DNA from: Phorcus lineatus
Taxonomy: Eukaryota > Mollusca > Gastropoda > Trochida > Trochidae
Direction: 5' to 3'
Length of the DNA: 64,000 nucleotides
NCBI GenBank assembly: GCA_921293015.1
Contig: OV121095.1
Span: forward strand, 35,995,484 to 36,059,483
The notes below the pieces were generated by a model. That model ran no database searches. It was given only the letters and a program-made list of their open reading frames with translations, and had not been told where the DNA came from. Below, piece after piece: positions 31,850 through 47,485 of this stretch. The number at the start of each line of letters is the position of its first letter. Position 1 is the stretch's first letter. The position numbers and the translations under genes are program-made.

Positions 31850-33673
31850 GTAAGAATTCCAATGATATCGTTTTCTTTTGATTGGTTGTCTTGGAAACCG
31901 TTCCAATAATTATGTCGTCTGCATCCCTGTCAAAGTCAAACCAAGAACTCGATGAACTTCGGTAAATGTATATTATATTTACTGAAAAGATGGATACGAA
32001 ATTGTTTTCTTCGTTGTTAAACAAACGTTATATTTTTATATGTATTTTTTAACCTTTGAACGTATTTTTATTTCTATTTCTTGTATATGTAATTTACTTT
32101 ATGCGATATTGAAATAACATTATGTTATCATCTGAAATACAGAAAAATAAGTATCACTTTTTGGTTATTTTATATCTTCAATTCATAATTTTACCCTTCC
32201 TGTGTTCTACAGAATGTATCAGGTTACTGCAAGTGTCAAAATGTATTACACTGTATTACACTGTATTGTGTTTGAATACAGAATTTCATTTTGATTACAA
32301 CTGTGACATCTGAAAACATTTTTTTTATCAATGTACAACTATGTTGCACATATTAAGTTCCACTTTAATACACTGTTGATAAATTTAATACAAAGTTACG
32401 TGCATGTACCCAAGGAGTATTATGTGAAACATAGATATATGTATAACATTATAGCAAAAGAAAATTACTTTTATATGTCATAATCACACATTATTCAATT
32501 GTAAAAATACATATTATATATTTCTGTTCTTCTTCAACATTTTGAAATTAATTTAATGAACAATTTCAAAGTTTCTAGGCTTTTATTCAATAATTAATTG
32601 ACTCTTTAACATTATTTTTGTAATGCAACTTGGTTGGGGTTAGCTCAACAAGGTTGTTCTCATGTTTTAGTGATCAATAATTAACAGCATCAGCTATGGG
32701 AAGTATCAATTAGCATTGTATCCTGTGACTCAACACATGCCATATACCTGTACTGTTGAGGTTAAGCAAAGATATACAAGTTCAAAATAGACATGATGTT
32801 AAGTTGATATTGATGAACAAACCAGTTAAGTTCCACTGAGTATCAAGTTTGTTTATTACTAAACTCCTAATGAATCAATGTAACCAAGCCTTTACAAGTT
32901 ACGCAGCAAATTAAGGTGTTGAAATTTTTTACCTGAAAATAAAATACTAAATATACAAAATTTATGTCATGCAAGTTCAACACATTAAAACTTAATTTTT
33001 TTTATAATGGATAAATTTATGTATTGATGTTATGATTTGTAGTATGATCTCTCTTGCTTTACACTTTATGTAGATGTGTAGTGGACTTTCAACTACATGC
33101 AAAAGTATAATTCATTTAAGTTAGAATTTGAAGATAAAAAAATGATTTGCTTTTATAAGCAGCAGTAATGAGAAAAGATCATTTGAGAACAATCCCCTTA
33201 ATATTTGATAAAACCTGATATTTAACCTATGTACTCGACTTGACTATCATGCTTTAAATATCTGATAATTTGATGAATAAAGCAAGTTTTTAAATCCTTT
33301 TGATTTTGAATACATTGCAAATTGATGAAAAGGTTTTTCTCCATTTAAAAAGCAGTTGTAAAAACTACTTACAACTATGACATCATGAAAGAAAGTTTTG
33401 TGTTAGTACTATGTGGTATTCAATTTGCAAGATTATACCTTTAATAAGCACAGCATCGATGTAATAACTTTTGACATTATTGTTATTTACCCAAGCAGTA
33501 TGCATGCACTTAGTGACTGTTCCTTTTCTATTGACCGTAGACAATGTTTTTTTGATATATCCAGAAACACACTCATTACAATAGTAATGTGGAAGAAGTG
33601 ATGAAACTTAACAAAACAGTATTATGCTACAGTATCAGTAGCTACTTAACCTAAAGGTTTTATGAGTGAAATA

Positions 33674-34065
33674 AAGGGGCAGTAGCATTTTTTATAAGAT
33701 AAAATAAGTATTCTCACAAAAACAAAGTTAATGTTTCCAATTGAAAAACAATCTGTTTTAATCACTAGAAGCAGTTTTGAAAGGAATGTCCCATGTGTGG
33801 AGCGCGGTGGTGTAGTGGTTAGCATGCTGGCCTATCGCCGCCGCCGACCCGGGTTCGAATCCCGGTGGAGACACCAAACATTTGTGACCTGGGTCTGGCG
33901 TTGTGTCCTTGGGCAAGGCACTTCATCCACATTGCACTCAGTCAACCCAGCTGTATAATGTATATTATTATTTATTATTATTATCAGTTACGTTTTTCGA
34001 ATCAATTTCCCTACCTCAAATGATTAAAAGGTGTTCACATGAAAATGGCTGCCAGTGGTTTTCGC
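33674..34065 (+). mobile_element. Family D repeat interrupted by a SINE
   Basis: AAAGGGGCAGTAGCATTTTT (about 33675) and GAATCAATTTCCCTACCTCA plus TGATTAAAAGGTGTTCACAT and GCTGCCAGTGGTTTT (about 34000-34060) match the beginning and end of the 29460-29670 copy. The SINE at 33799-33986 is nested inside. Confidence 0.55.
33799..33986 (+). mobile_element. tRNA-derived SINE (family C) with intact Pol III boxes
   Basis: The head GGAGCGCGGTGGTGTAGTGG then TTAGCATGC is followed by a perfect B box, GGTTCGAATCC (33852-33862), inside a paired T-arm CCGGGTTCGAATCCCGG. The body has TGTGTCCTTGGGCAAGGCAC and TTCATCCACATTGCACTCAG, and the tail is a TATTATTA/TTTATTATTA run. The CTTGGGCAAGGCACTTCATC motif is shared by several invertebrate SINEs. 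It is not a tRNA gene: the acceptor stem does not pair. Confidence 0.82.
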
Positions 34066-34563
34066 TTTATAGTTGATTATTATCCTCTACGACTAAGGAT
34101 GATCGGTTTGTATAAATAGCTGTTTTGAGCCTCCTATGATAATAAATTTGGCATAATCTAATGTTTATGAGGAGAATTTGAATATAGCAAGATAATCTTT
34201 TAAAGAACATGCTACTGGTTAAATTAGGAGAATGAAATGTTAAAGTAGGTTTGTTTGATGTTCATGCAGTTTGTATAAAGTCAGTTATTGAATAGATGAT
34301 AAATGTAAAGATGTACTGAAATTAACAGTTTAAATTACCATAATGACGGTTTCTAAGTGGTTAATGGATGTTTTGCTATATTAGGAATATTCAAAAAAGT
34401 AATATGAAATCATTATGATCAAGGGTTTAGAAGTAAGACCACTTTCCCTAAATCAGTATGTATGTGGTTAATATCAGTTACTTCTCCCTTATGCAATCTT
34501 TAAGCTAAAAGAAAAGTGAGTTACAGTCATAATGACTGAGCATGCTGAACATGCTTTCTGTGT

Positions 34564-34716
34564 TATCGCCCAGCTAGGCATGGGGTTATAGCCATATGCC
34601 TGCAGATAGGCAACTGGTGATGCTGAAGTATATGCTGTCGTATATCGCCCAGACAGGCATGAAGTTATAGCCATCTGCTTTGAGATAGTTTACTAGAGAT
34701 GCTGGTATATGCTGTG
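34564..34716 (+). repeat. Tandem duplication, 79-bp period, two copies
   Basis: TATCGCCCAGCTAGGCATGG...GTTATAGCCATATGC...GTATATGCTGTCG (34564) is repeated as TATCGCCCAGACAGGCATGA...GTTATAGCCATCTGC...GTATATGCTGTGAG (34643). Confidence 0.75.
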
Positions 34717-34730
34717 AGACCAGGTGGAAG

Positions 34731-36679
34731 ATATGACTTGATAACACACCAGATTGCTTTGTAATAACTCAAACCAAGTCATCTTACATTAGCATATTTA
34801 CTGTAGAATAACTGAGAGGCCATTTGTTACTTGGCAAAGTAGAAAAAGATAAATGTTGGTTTTAAGTTATTGTTTCATATGTAATAATTTAAAAAAGGAT
34901 TATGAATTATTTTAATGGTACAGTCTTGTAGAAATCTTGTTGACTATTAGTCAAAGTAGTGTTATTTTTTGTACAGTTTATTCTTATATCTGTAGAATTG
35001 GTGTAAAACATTTACTTATACTTCTTGGATTAGTAGGTATAATTATTTCTTTAAAAAAAGTTTAATCTGTTTCCTTGAAATTATGATTTTTTCCATTCTG
35101 TTCACATTTGAGCTTGAAGAATGAATAGGAAGTTACATGTGTTTTATTTTTGTTTTTGGCCACTTCTGGGATGAAATAACATTGTTATGAATGGATACCA
35201 TGCAGATTATTTGTGTCATAATGGTCATCAACAAAGGTTAATGTCAAACTAATAAAACTTTTGACATGATAGTTTGTATTTTACTTCAATGAAAAAGGCT
35301 TACACTGTGAAAGAAACCTATCTAGGCCTTTATTGAAAATTTAAAAATTGCTGACTTCGACAAGTTCATTCATAACATTTCATTCAGCAAAAAAAGAAAA
35401 TCTTTTACTTTAAGTCACTGAAAAGAAAACTATTAGAAAACTAAAAAAAAACTATTTTCATGAAAAAAGGGAAAAAAGGAAGCCTAGAATTAGCATTTTG
35501 ACTTTCTTTCTCTATTTCCTTCATTAATGTTTGGGCAAAAATCTGAATAAACAATGTATCCGGAAATGATATTTGTTCTTGATACAGTTTGTCTTTGACT
35601 TTAGTTTCTTATTCACAGTTGCTGACGTGGTATGAAATTAATGTAAAATCTTTTCAAAACTTCAACACTTTAGTTACTGATCTTATTATAGTGTAGCAAT
35701 TTCAAGCTGCTATAATTAACAGGGATGATGATTGAATATTCTGCGATCAGCACTATAAGGTTGTCAAAGTTACCGGTAGTTACTATCAATGTGACAGATT
35801 TTGCCAACCAAAAATGTTCCAAAATGTTGAATCATGCCTTGTTCTTTCCAAATTTCTGTTTCTTCCAAACTTCAGTTTTTTACTGCTGGCATATTTCATG
35901 CAGTTTTGACATTAACTTGTAAAGTTTGTGCTCCTATTTTCAAAATAAAATTTCCTTCCCAGCTGTAAGGTTCCATAGAGTGTTTCGGACTATTTTCAAA
36001 GTTACAGTTTGTTTCCAACTTCTGGGTCTGTTTGCCGTACTTGCTGTTTAAGCATTTTCCAGGTAAATCGAAATTTTCCCCACCTGCATAGAATCAATTC
36101 CCATTGAAAGCCTTCATTGTAGGTTAGCCCATTTGAAATACTTTTAGCTTCTCAACACTTTTTTAAAAAAGGATTTTTGAAAACATTTAATTTATTTAGG
36201 TCCTCAAATCCTCCTAACTTTGGTATTATGTATCCCCTTTTTACCCCCCAATTTTTTTTTTAAGTAGAACAAATTGAGCTCATTTTATATTTTTCTAGTT
36301 TCAATAATTTCTAAAGCATTTAATAGTGATCGATATCAAATATTATAGTCATCGAAAATTGAAGCTGTCATTACTAATGAAAAAAAATGGTATTAGGTGG
36401 GCTTAGTGAGTCATTGAACCAAATACCCTATCTTAAGACGATAAGGAAATGGCTTTCCTAGCCAGATTACCTTTGTTGAAAAAGCTTTACACTAAATATA
36501 AACAAGTTGAAACTCACAAGGGTTTGATGGACTCCCTGTCTTAAACACACAGGGTCATGTTGTTCGCATATAGCCACTTCTGTTTCAAGTGTGAAGACCT
36601 GTAACCTATAAAAGTGTCCGGAATGGCCGTTTTTGTAATGTGCACAAAACTTGTAAGGGTAGTTGCATCACCTCTTGGA
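34731..36679. other. Intron sequence, no feature seen
   Basis: AT-rich with short frames only; no repeat or exon could be supported. Confidence 0.45.
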
Positions 36680-37945
36680 TGTCTGGAATCAGCATGTGAT
36701 CTTGCCATGTGCTCCCCAGAACCACAGAGATAGCGTTTTGATAGATTCAGCTAAATTTTGCCAATATATGAGCACATTTTATCTTGCCAAAGTAGATGAC
36801 CACAGTTTATCTTCATTGTTATTGAGACAATTCAGCATGTGATCTAGCCATGTGCTTCAACCCAAAGAGATGGGGCTTTGATAGTCCTGTTTCATGACTG
36901 TGTATAAACAGGAGCCTTTTATACAGTCCAGGTCCACATTCAGGAAGTCTAGATTGACTGAATACGCATATGCAATTAGGAGCCCAAAGAAAAATTATAT
37001 TATTATGGATGAAGGAACTGTAAATCATTAAAAAAATTTCATAGACAAAATGTTTTAGGGCTTTGATAGAATACTAGTAAGCTACATTTTGCAATATATT
37101 GGCACATTTTATTTTACAAAAGTGGATGACTTCAGTTCATCTTCACTGTTACTAAGGTAATTCAGCATGCGATCTTGCAATGTGCTCCTAAGAACCAACG
37201 AGATGGCACTATACATTTTGCCAATATATGCATGGGCACATTTAATCTTAACAAAGAAGATGAACTCAGTTAATCTTCACAAGGCCTGAAATAGTTCAAC
37301 ATGTTCCTTGTGCCAAAGAACTCAAGTTGGAAGACCCAAAGAGATGGCGCTGTATAGACTTTGCCAATAAATGTGCACGTTTCATCTTACCAAAGCAAGT
37401 CCCCACAGTTCATCCTTGTGGTATTGAGATGATTAAAGATGTGATTTGCCATGTGTTCTTTAAAACCATTGACATTGTAGTTAGTTTGCTTTGATGGCAT
37501 TCAGGTAGATATTTCATGGGCACACTTAAACTTACAAAAATTATTGACTACAGTTCACCTTCATTGTAATTACTAGTAGATAAACCAAGATGTTGTCTTG
37601 GACAATCCAGGGCCTGGATTTTCGAAGCTCTCTTAGCACTAAGATAGTCTAAGTACCACTCATTATCATTAACTTACGACTATTTTAGCACTAAGAGAGC
37701 TTTGAAAATCTAGACCCAGAACCATAGATATGCTAGCAAGGTCGCCTGAATACCATAAAGCTACATTTTGCCAATGTCCTGGCGACAACTGAAATCAACA
37801 AAAGATATCAACAACAGTTTATCTTGATTGTTTTGAGATTGATATGTTATCAATCAGCATGTGATCTTTCCATGTGCTTTCAAGAAACATAGAAATGGTT
37901 GTGAGCTTGCTCTGATGAAATAAAGCTATGTATTTAGCCATATCA
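36680..37945 (+). repeat. Degenerate tandem array, unit ~140-190 bp, about seven units
   Basis: Each unit carries a (C)AGCATGTGATCTTGCCATGT-like start followed by GCTCC..AGAACCA.AGAGAT, CTACATTTTGCCAATATATG, GCACATTTTATCTT.CAAA and GACCACAGTT.ATCTTCATTG. Starts occur near 36690, 36832, 37163, 37285, 37434, 37585 and 37856. Units differ by many substitutions and indels. A MITE at 37611-37715 interrupts one unit. No conserved open frame. Confidence 0.7.
37611..37715. mobile_element. ~105-bp hairpin MITE inserted in the array
   Basis: CTGGATTTTCGAAGCTCTCT then TAGCACTAAGA at the left faces TTTTAGCACTAAGAGAGCTT then TGAAAATCTAGA at the right. Neighbouring array units read CCAGAACCA without interruption, while here CCAG and AACCATAG are separated by the element, with CCAG on both sides. 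This gives the insertion point independently of the hairpin. Confidence 0.75.
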
Positions 37946-37981
37946 TATCCCCTCAACCAATGAGTGTAGTTTAGACAAAAG

Positions 37982-38150
37982 GTGGTTGAGTTGATAAGCT
38001 ATTGGTGCATTTAGTGCTTGTTGGTGCCCGACTCTGAGGGTGTGGGTTTGAATCCAAAAAGGGACTTTTCCTGATAAGTAGAAAAAAATTTTCAAGTGCA
38101 GATAGTGTTAGCCCACAGATAAAAATGCTATTTTTGTCGAAGCAACTAAT
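37982..38150 (+). mobile_element. tRNA-like SINE (family B)
   Basis: GAGTTGATAAGCTATTGGTG as the head and GACTCTGAGGGTGTGGGTTT then GAATCC as the B-box arm match 52076-52160 (GAGTTGATAAGCTCCTGGTA, GACTCTGAGGGTGTGGACTC then GAATCC). The tail is diverged. Confidence 0.65.
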
Positions 38151-39720
38151 GCAATTATATCAGTATTTATCATAGATAACTTGACATTTCCTTATGAATT
38201 TTAAAGGTTTACTTTATTTGTTCAGTTCAAGTTTCAATCACCACACTGTTATTTACCCGTAGTTTAAAATGATGGCTTGCTGATGGTTTGTAGTGCTTCT
38301 GCAGGCAAAAAAATAAGCAGAGTGTTTTGTAAGTGATCTCCTGAGCTCCAAGGGTTACCTGCGATGAGGGGCTGACGACTATGGTGAATGTTTCGTTTTA
38401 GCCAGAGAGTGAGAGGTTGTGTAACAGGGAACTACTGTAGCTTCCTGAAAATGATATATGGTAATCTGAGAATGGTAGGGATATTAACTTGTCGTTTTGT
38501 GCCAAAAATATTATGTGAATGGGAGAGAAAATTGTAAAGATCAATTTATGTAATGGCAATTTTTTGTGACAAATTTTGGTGTTCATTCGTGTTTTGGTGA
38601 TCTGAAATATAAAAGAAAGCACACACAAATATTAAGTGATCTAAAAGGTTAACAGGATTTCATTGTGACAGATATTTTTTGAGGCAATTAGTGAAAAACT
38701 GTGAAATAAAGGTTTTGTGCCAATTTGCATGTTTTAATGTGTCTGTATTCTCATGCAAATGATTTAATTCAAACTCAAAACAAATGTATTGTTAATCTCA
38801 TAAACAATCCTGACTAAATCAAAACTTAAAACATGTTTTACAATATTTATTATTCTATTAGTTAAGTATCTGTATACTCTTAACATATATGACACAGATA
38901 TTTTTGTAAATTGCTTGGACTAAAAACATCTCCCATCATCGTTCTTTACACGCCTTCTTCTGTCAATAACTCTAAACCTGACTAGGAATGCAGCTAGTCT
39001 TTGTACAGTGGAGACGCAGTGCCAATGTTATAGCAAAAAATAAACATTCGATTGAATACTCCCAAACACCTTTATTTACCTGTCCACATTCACACAGGTG
39101 ACCTAATGAAACCCTCTTTCTTATCCAGGTGAACTGAATCTATTCAATTTGTCATGTGGTGGATTCTTTATTTGACGAATGCAGTGCGTCTTGCATTCAA
39201 GTTGGGTACGACTGGCTGTTAGAAATTCAAGTCCTCTTGAGCAAGATTCCTTTTGATTCTCCCTATTATGCATTCAATTTTGAAATTGATTTGCTCTTTT
39301 GTAATATCTATTTCCGAATTCGGTCAATGAAGGGTTTGAATGAATTTACATTTCATTTTGAAACATTCTCGCTTATCTAATTCAATTGACATTCATTTTA
39401 TTGTCAGTATTTTTACTTTGACATGCTCTTCAGACACTTTCTGCCTCATGTCTCCTTCAGTTGGCGTGTACTTGCGTCATTGTAAATGTTATTCTATGAG
39501 AGGGATTTCTTCTTTTTTATAAGCTCACTGGTTTGATTCGTATGGGTGTGAACTTATAAGTGAGGAAGCCTTTCATTGGACTAATAATACATTTGTACTT
39601 GTGTTTAATTTAGTCGGCAAGCAGGTCAATGTCAGCATAAAAGTGCTTTTACCTAGATACCTTCGTCTTGTTCACAAGAATTTGTACTGGGTTACTTTTA
39701 CCATTGATTTTTTTCTTTGC
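38151..39720. other. Intron sequence, no feature seen
   Basis: No supported exon, repeat or RNA gene. ATG frames at 39156 and 39340 lack domains and splice context. Confidence 0.45.
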
Positions 39721-39783
39721 ATATATTTATTATTTATTATCATTATATATTTATTATTTATTATTATTATAAATTTATTTTAT
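39721..39783 (+). repeat. Low-complexity TTATTATT tract
   Basis: Irregular TTTATTATTTATTATTATTA repeats, directly upstream of a SINE fragment. Confidence 0.85.
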
Positions 39784-39787
39784 TTGG

Positions 39788-39945
39788 GTTTGTTAGCTGC
39801 TGGTATGGTCAATGCTGGCGGTGTTGCCTAACACAGAGGGAGAGTGTTTGAATTTCACAACACACCCGACCCGAAAAAGTAAAGTAAAAGTTGGTACTAC
39901 TGCGGATAGTGTGATCCTAAATATAACACTGTTACATAATTTTTA
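39788..39945 (+). mobile_element. SINE family B, diverged
   Basis: The head TTAGCTGCTGGTATGGTCAA, then TGCTGGCGGTGTTGCC, matches TCAGTGCCGGCGATGTTGCA in the 52-kb copy. The tail GCGGATAGTGTGATCCTAAA then TATAACACTG matches GCAAATAGTGTGATCCCAAA then TATAACATAC at 52987-53014, which ties the two pieces into one family. Confidence 0.6.
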
Positions 39946-42188
<2,243 letters not shown>

Positions 42189-42221
42189 ATACTGTATACT
42201 TGTGAACTCTTTTTCAAATAT

Positions 42222-42224
<3 letters not shown>

Positions 42225-42279
<55 letters not shown>
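42225..42279. repeat. (TA)n microsatellite, second tract
   Basis: A TA run 36 bp downstream of the palindrome; probably a continuation of the same expanded target. Confidence 0.95.
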
Positions 42280-42282
<3 letters not shown>

Positions 42283-42299
42283 GAATATCAAAGGTAGGA

Positions 42300-44025
42300 G
42301 ATTTACATGTGAATGTAATAAATATTAGATTATATTGATTATTGATTTAAATTGATAATATATACTAGACAAAAGTAATTCTGAAATTATTAAAACTGAC
42401 ACATCTTTACATTGATCACCTGATGAAATATTGAATATAAATTCACAATATCCCTAAATTATTTTGTCCAGTATATATATAATTTCAATTACCATTACAC
42501 TATGTATTGAGCCACTTCAGAAACTCTCCTAAATCTAGTTCAAAGTGTTGAAACAAAATCCCTGATGACAAGTTGGTTAACAAATGAGAAAGCTGAGTTG
42601 TGTGCTGTGCAGGAGATTACAGTCAATGCTATCTGCCACACTGCAAGCCTAAACATAGGGTCCTTATCGGGGTAACCATGAGAGAATTGACTTCCAGGGG
42701 TACTAATCTCAGATTAACAGGGGAATCAATGTTTATAACCCACTGGGCCAAAATACACAGTGTTTCTCATTTGCATATTATCCTTTCGGGAAAAAATATG
42801 AATCTGATAACTGGAAATTGACCACCAAGATTGAAATAGGAGTTAATAATTTTAACAATCTTGGGAAATAAAATCAGGGTAATTATTTGCGTTTTACACT
42901 CTTGGTTAAATATGATTCTGATTGACCACCAAGTTTACATTGGAGTTCATATTTTAACAATCTGGGACAAAAAACTCACTCAGGGTTTATTTGTATATTT
43001 CTTTCGTATATTCTTATGATAGCATTTTCTCTTATGATGTTAAGTAACAATGGATAGCAGTCAGCTTATGTAATGTACGTGGATTCTGAGAAATTTGTCC
43101 TTTGAAATTTGTTCTTTGACAATACTCTAAGAATACCTTAATGACTAAAGATCAATTTTAACTGTTGTGAAAAAATTAAAAACGCATTGATAAAAATACA
43201 GTAGATAAATGTGAAAATTCTAGAATAGTTTTCGAAAACCCATGAAATGAAGAATTTTGCCAGTTGAAGCTTCTACATACCATCTGTTTTGTGATCTTTC
43301 ATGAATCTGATTGAGCAGATTTAATATTCTATTCATACAAGATAGATTTTATATATTTATTTAGTCAATAATGGCATGAATTATGAAATGGTTTATTTGA
43401 CTTCATTGTGTTTTGGCCATTCAAAGCTGAAGACATTGATGTAATTGATTTATATTTGAGTGTTTTCAAAAATAGGAAGTGCCATTGAATTGGTTTGTTT
43501 TGCCTCAGAGTATTTGATCCTGAACAGGTATCTTGTAAGTTTGCATCATGAAATACTGTAGACATTAGATGCAAAAGATTTGAAATTATATGAGCACAGG
43601 CTCCAGACACTAAATATACATATAAGTATTCATACCTATCCATATAAAGAAATATAAACTGAATGGGATCTGTGTACGAACTTCATCAAGCACATTTGAG
43701 CCGGGAAACCATTTCCAGGAAGGGGAGTTCGAGATCCAGGATGATTGACTTTGTCAGACCTTCTTTATGTTTTATATAGAAAGGTATGAGATCCTATATA
43801 ATATTCAGCGTCTGGCGCCTGTGTGTATTAGGTAGAAAATTACAACTTCTATGTAATGTTTTATTTGGCCTCAGAATATTCAGGCTTATAACAGATGGAA
43901 GCATGGTATGCTGCATGGGATACCTGGCCAGGTATGCAGTCTTCTAATGATTGTAATCTCGTTAGCTCAGAGAAACTAATTACCCTCTGCACCATATGAT
44001 CATCTCAAGGTGAGTTTGGAGTGTC
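42300..44025. other. Intron sequence; one solo MITE half
   Basis: At 43803-43823, ATTCAGCGTCTGGCGCCTGT matches one arm of the 25430-25535 MITE without its partner. GACCACCAAG...TGAAATAGGAGTT..TAATTTTAACAATCTTGGG (42820-42866) is loosely repeated as GACCACCAAGTTTACATTGG then AGTTCATATTTTAACAATCT (42924-42963). Confidence 0.45.
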
Positions 44026-44029
44026 AGCA

Positions 44030-44440
44030 TTATCCCAAAAGAACCACTGCACATTATGGATTCTTGAAATTCAGCATATGTTTCCTCTGCTTTGAGGATG
44101 CTCTTCATGAGGGTTTGGGCATTACTCAGAAGGAATCACTACTCATTACAAATATCGCAGTAATTTGAATTCTTGCATTTCAAATAAGTCACGACTGCTT
44201 TGAGGATGCTCTTCATGAGGGTTTGGGCATTATTCAGAAGGAATCACTACTCAATACAAACATCGCAGTAATCTAGATTCTTGCATTTCAAAGACAAATA
44301 CGTCTCTATTGCTTTTAGGATTGTCTTCATGAGGGTTTGGGCATTATTCAGAAGGAATCACTACTCAATACAAACAGCGCAGTAATCTGAATTCTTGCAT
44401 TTCAAATATGTCTCTACTGCTTTGAGGATTCTAAACAAAA
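44030..44440 (+). repeat. Tandem array, 108-114-bp units, about 3.5 copies
   Basis: GCTTTGAGGATGCTCTTCAT, then GAGGGTTTGGGCATTA, starts at 44089, 44197, 44311 (diverged) and 44419 (partial). Each unit continues AGAAGGAATCACTACTCA.TACAAA and CGCAGTAATCT.AATTCTTGCA. A degenerate partial copy precedes the first. Confidence 0.88.
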
Positions 44441-47400
44441 TATATTTAGCTGCAAGAAACCACAAACACTGTAAGTATATATTATGAATTATTTTGTGAA
44501 TGAAATTGATCTGAACAAACGATTAATTCATAACAGATTCGTTGCTTAAAGTGACAGAGCAATCTGGTGTATTTTAGTGGAGATAAAATTCAAGGGATTG
44601 GCCCTTTCATGCCTCTCTTTTGAAGGATCCAAAAGATAATACAGAAACTTTAGTCAAAAGGACAGCAAGACCATTATAAGGACCCAAAACCTTAAGTGAA
44701 GAGCTCAACCAAAAAGTCAAAAGGGAGTTACATGAAATAGACGTTTATTCTACCTGTTACTGTGAAAATTCCTGCAGTAAGATTATATTAAGACATGACA
44801 ATCATGCACAACAATACAAGTTACTCAATTTGTATAACATTGTTGATGTTAACATTGCACAATATTCAATTAACCATAACACAGTGAGGAGTAACTCTGA
44901 TAACCCCCATAAGCTGACCATATGAACCCTAACAGTTAAGGTCTGGAGATTATGAAACTTTAGGTAAGGGTTATTGCTTAACTGGGTGTAAACTCCATGG
45001 GTATTTTGTAACTTTGTGTCACAGCACAAACCACTGACTGTCTCTAGACACTGAAACAAACTAGATGACAAAATATATAAATATTAGTTGTTTGAAAGAG
45101 ATCTTACAAGCAGTAATAAATTTAATTCTGTTTAAAAGGAATTTTAAAATATTCCGTGTTCATAGATAATAATTATGCAAAAGAAGAATTAACATGAATT
45201 AACAAATCTCATTTGGCAATTCGATTCATCCTTGAAAGAAATTTGTGATTTATTCATGATAATTGCACCAATTGAAAAGAATAACTTTAAAACTATATAA
45301 ATATAAAAAGAGTATTTATAAGTTTCACTGTAAGGACATATGAAAGATAGCTTCAATGTGTTTCACATGTCAATTTACATGAAGTGCTCAAAATACTTTT
45401 AAAACCTCAGGCCAAATTTTGATGGCCAGTAGAGTCGAAAAGGTCAAAAGTGCCAAGGCTAGGTGAACTCCAAAGGATCTATTATTAGCAGTTTGAAGTG
45501 CCCAAGTGCTGGTTCCTCCATGTGATGAGCCAAATTTAGACATAGGTGTCACCTTAACACTAGAAATAACCTGCTGGTTAAATTTGGCCAACCAGGCTGA
45601 TGGTTATTCCATGTCTAGCCTTGGGAATATACGTATACCCTGTGGCTGTGAGCTATTTATGTATATTCCATGCCTGACAGGTGATACAGAGATGGGATAC
45701 ATTATTTAGAAACCAAAAGTGCTGACTTGTCTTATTTTGTCTCTTTCACACATGTGCTTGCACGTTTAAAACTTTCAGCATAGGTTTCTTTGAGGAGCAT
45801 TGATAACAGCTTTTACAGCTTCAATGTGTTTTACTTTCTTTTCTTGTTTTGATATGTCAACTTGAGATAGAGTTTTTTGGTGAAATAAAGCTTCCTTTTT
45901 CAATTGTGTTTTATAAAAATGTTTCATACTTTTGATTGTATGTCTTATAGCATATAGCATTAATGCCAAATAAGACATTGCCTTTAATAGTAATAATGTT
46001 CACCAGTTTTTAGATGAATATGTCTTCAATTGAGAGATTTGATATATGTAAGCAGTTATACTACATATCAGTGATTAAGATGACATGGTCATGTTGAGAA
46101 TGGTTCAAAGGGCCAGTAGCACATTTCTTGAAAGATTCATTTATATAGAAAAACATCCTACTGCTCCTTTGTGTTACATCACATTTGGCTCAGTTCTCGA
46201 GATGAGATTTCATATATGCGTAGCGCAGGATATGAAACTCCCAAAAATTTATGCCAGACCACAGGGCTGTCTAGCTCAAAGACTTGCCAGCCCTGACCGA
46301 AACCTGCCTAGCCACTAAACTTAAAGTTATAAAACGAGAACCCTTTTTATGATTTATCTTTACTCGGCATAATTTCATTGAGAACATTCAAAGTATTTCA
46401 GATGATTATTTGGTACGGCATAACTTTTACCCGACCGTCAGACAGGGGTTATTGAAAATTTAGCAGTCCGAGTTGAAAACACCCTGTCCCAGGCGGTTGG
46501 CCAGGCAAGTATTTCGAACGCTGATATGTGCCATTTAAACAATTTAACTTGCATCCAGAATGACTATGATACAATTCGCGTCATATCAATTTTTGATATC
46601 CTCCTTTAATGGCGTAACATGAATAAGATGCATTGGATACGCCATAAATCAAACCATATTTTTGTTCCTTGCAGAGCATGTATTGTCAAACTGTCTTCCT
46701 TCATTTCTGTTGATTATCCACAGGTTAAAAGTTACCCTTTTAATCAGATATTGTCTGACTTTATCCTTTTTTAAAAGTCAAGCTGTACTAAGGATAGTCA
46801 TTAAATTGATAATGCATGGGAGGGGATGGTAATTTGATATGTATGCTTACAGTTTGGATGGATCAGATGAACCTAGATAAAAAGAGCAGGGTTACAGGTA
46901 GATATTGGGGGGGTGGGGAGGGGGACTTTATTCTTATGAGTTCACATTCTGCAGTTTAAAAACAAAACCAATGCACAAGTTTTCTCCAGATTTTCAGATT
47001 ATTATATTTTATTTTTGGCATTGTTATATAATATAGAAGATGATTATCCAATCCATATGATTGAATCTGTATCACGCATGTCATATTCAATGAGAGGCTG
47101 TGTGTTATGAGCCATACAGAATGTATTCTATGTTGGTAGGGTGTGTTTAAGATGTTTCACATGGCTGACTCTCTCTGGCTTTACACAATCCTCTTTTGAT
47201 TCATGTTTCTCAGGTGTCTAAAAAAGGCACATTAAAAAACTTAAGCGTAACTGCTAACAAAATAACTTGACACATGGTTGGTGAAGTGTAAAGTTTAATT
47301 GTATACTGAGGACTGAAGTCAGATTTTGAATTTTAAAATGAAATACTTATGTAAGCTGACTAAAAAGGTTCTTGTAGGTCTTGTGTTCTAGGGTAACATA

Positions 47401-47480
47401 CGTCGGGTGCTGGTAAAAAAATATTCCTTTGCTAATTAATGTCCTGTGTTTCTTACCACTCAGAGTCGTTAGTCCCTGCG
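44441..47480. other. Intron sequence, no feature supported
   Basis: Apart from a family D start-like motif near 46107 (AAAGGGCCAGTAGCACATTT), I see no repeat or exon. Short frames lack domains. Confidence 0.45.
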
Positions 47481-47485
47481 TATTC

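Noticed and set aside
33799-33876. Apparent tRNA gene with perfect B box
   Set aside because: The acceptor stem does not pair and the sequence continues into a SINE body with a TTATTA tail.
45775-45978. 67-codon - strand frame with a lysine-rich helix-like sequence
   Set aside because: No domain or splice context, and the region is deep in the kinase intron with ordinary intronic composition.
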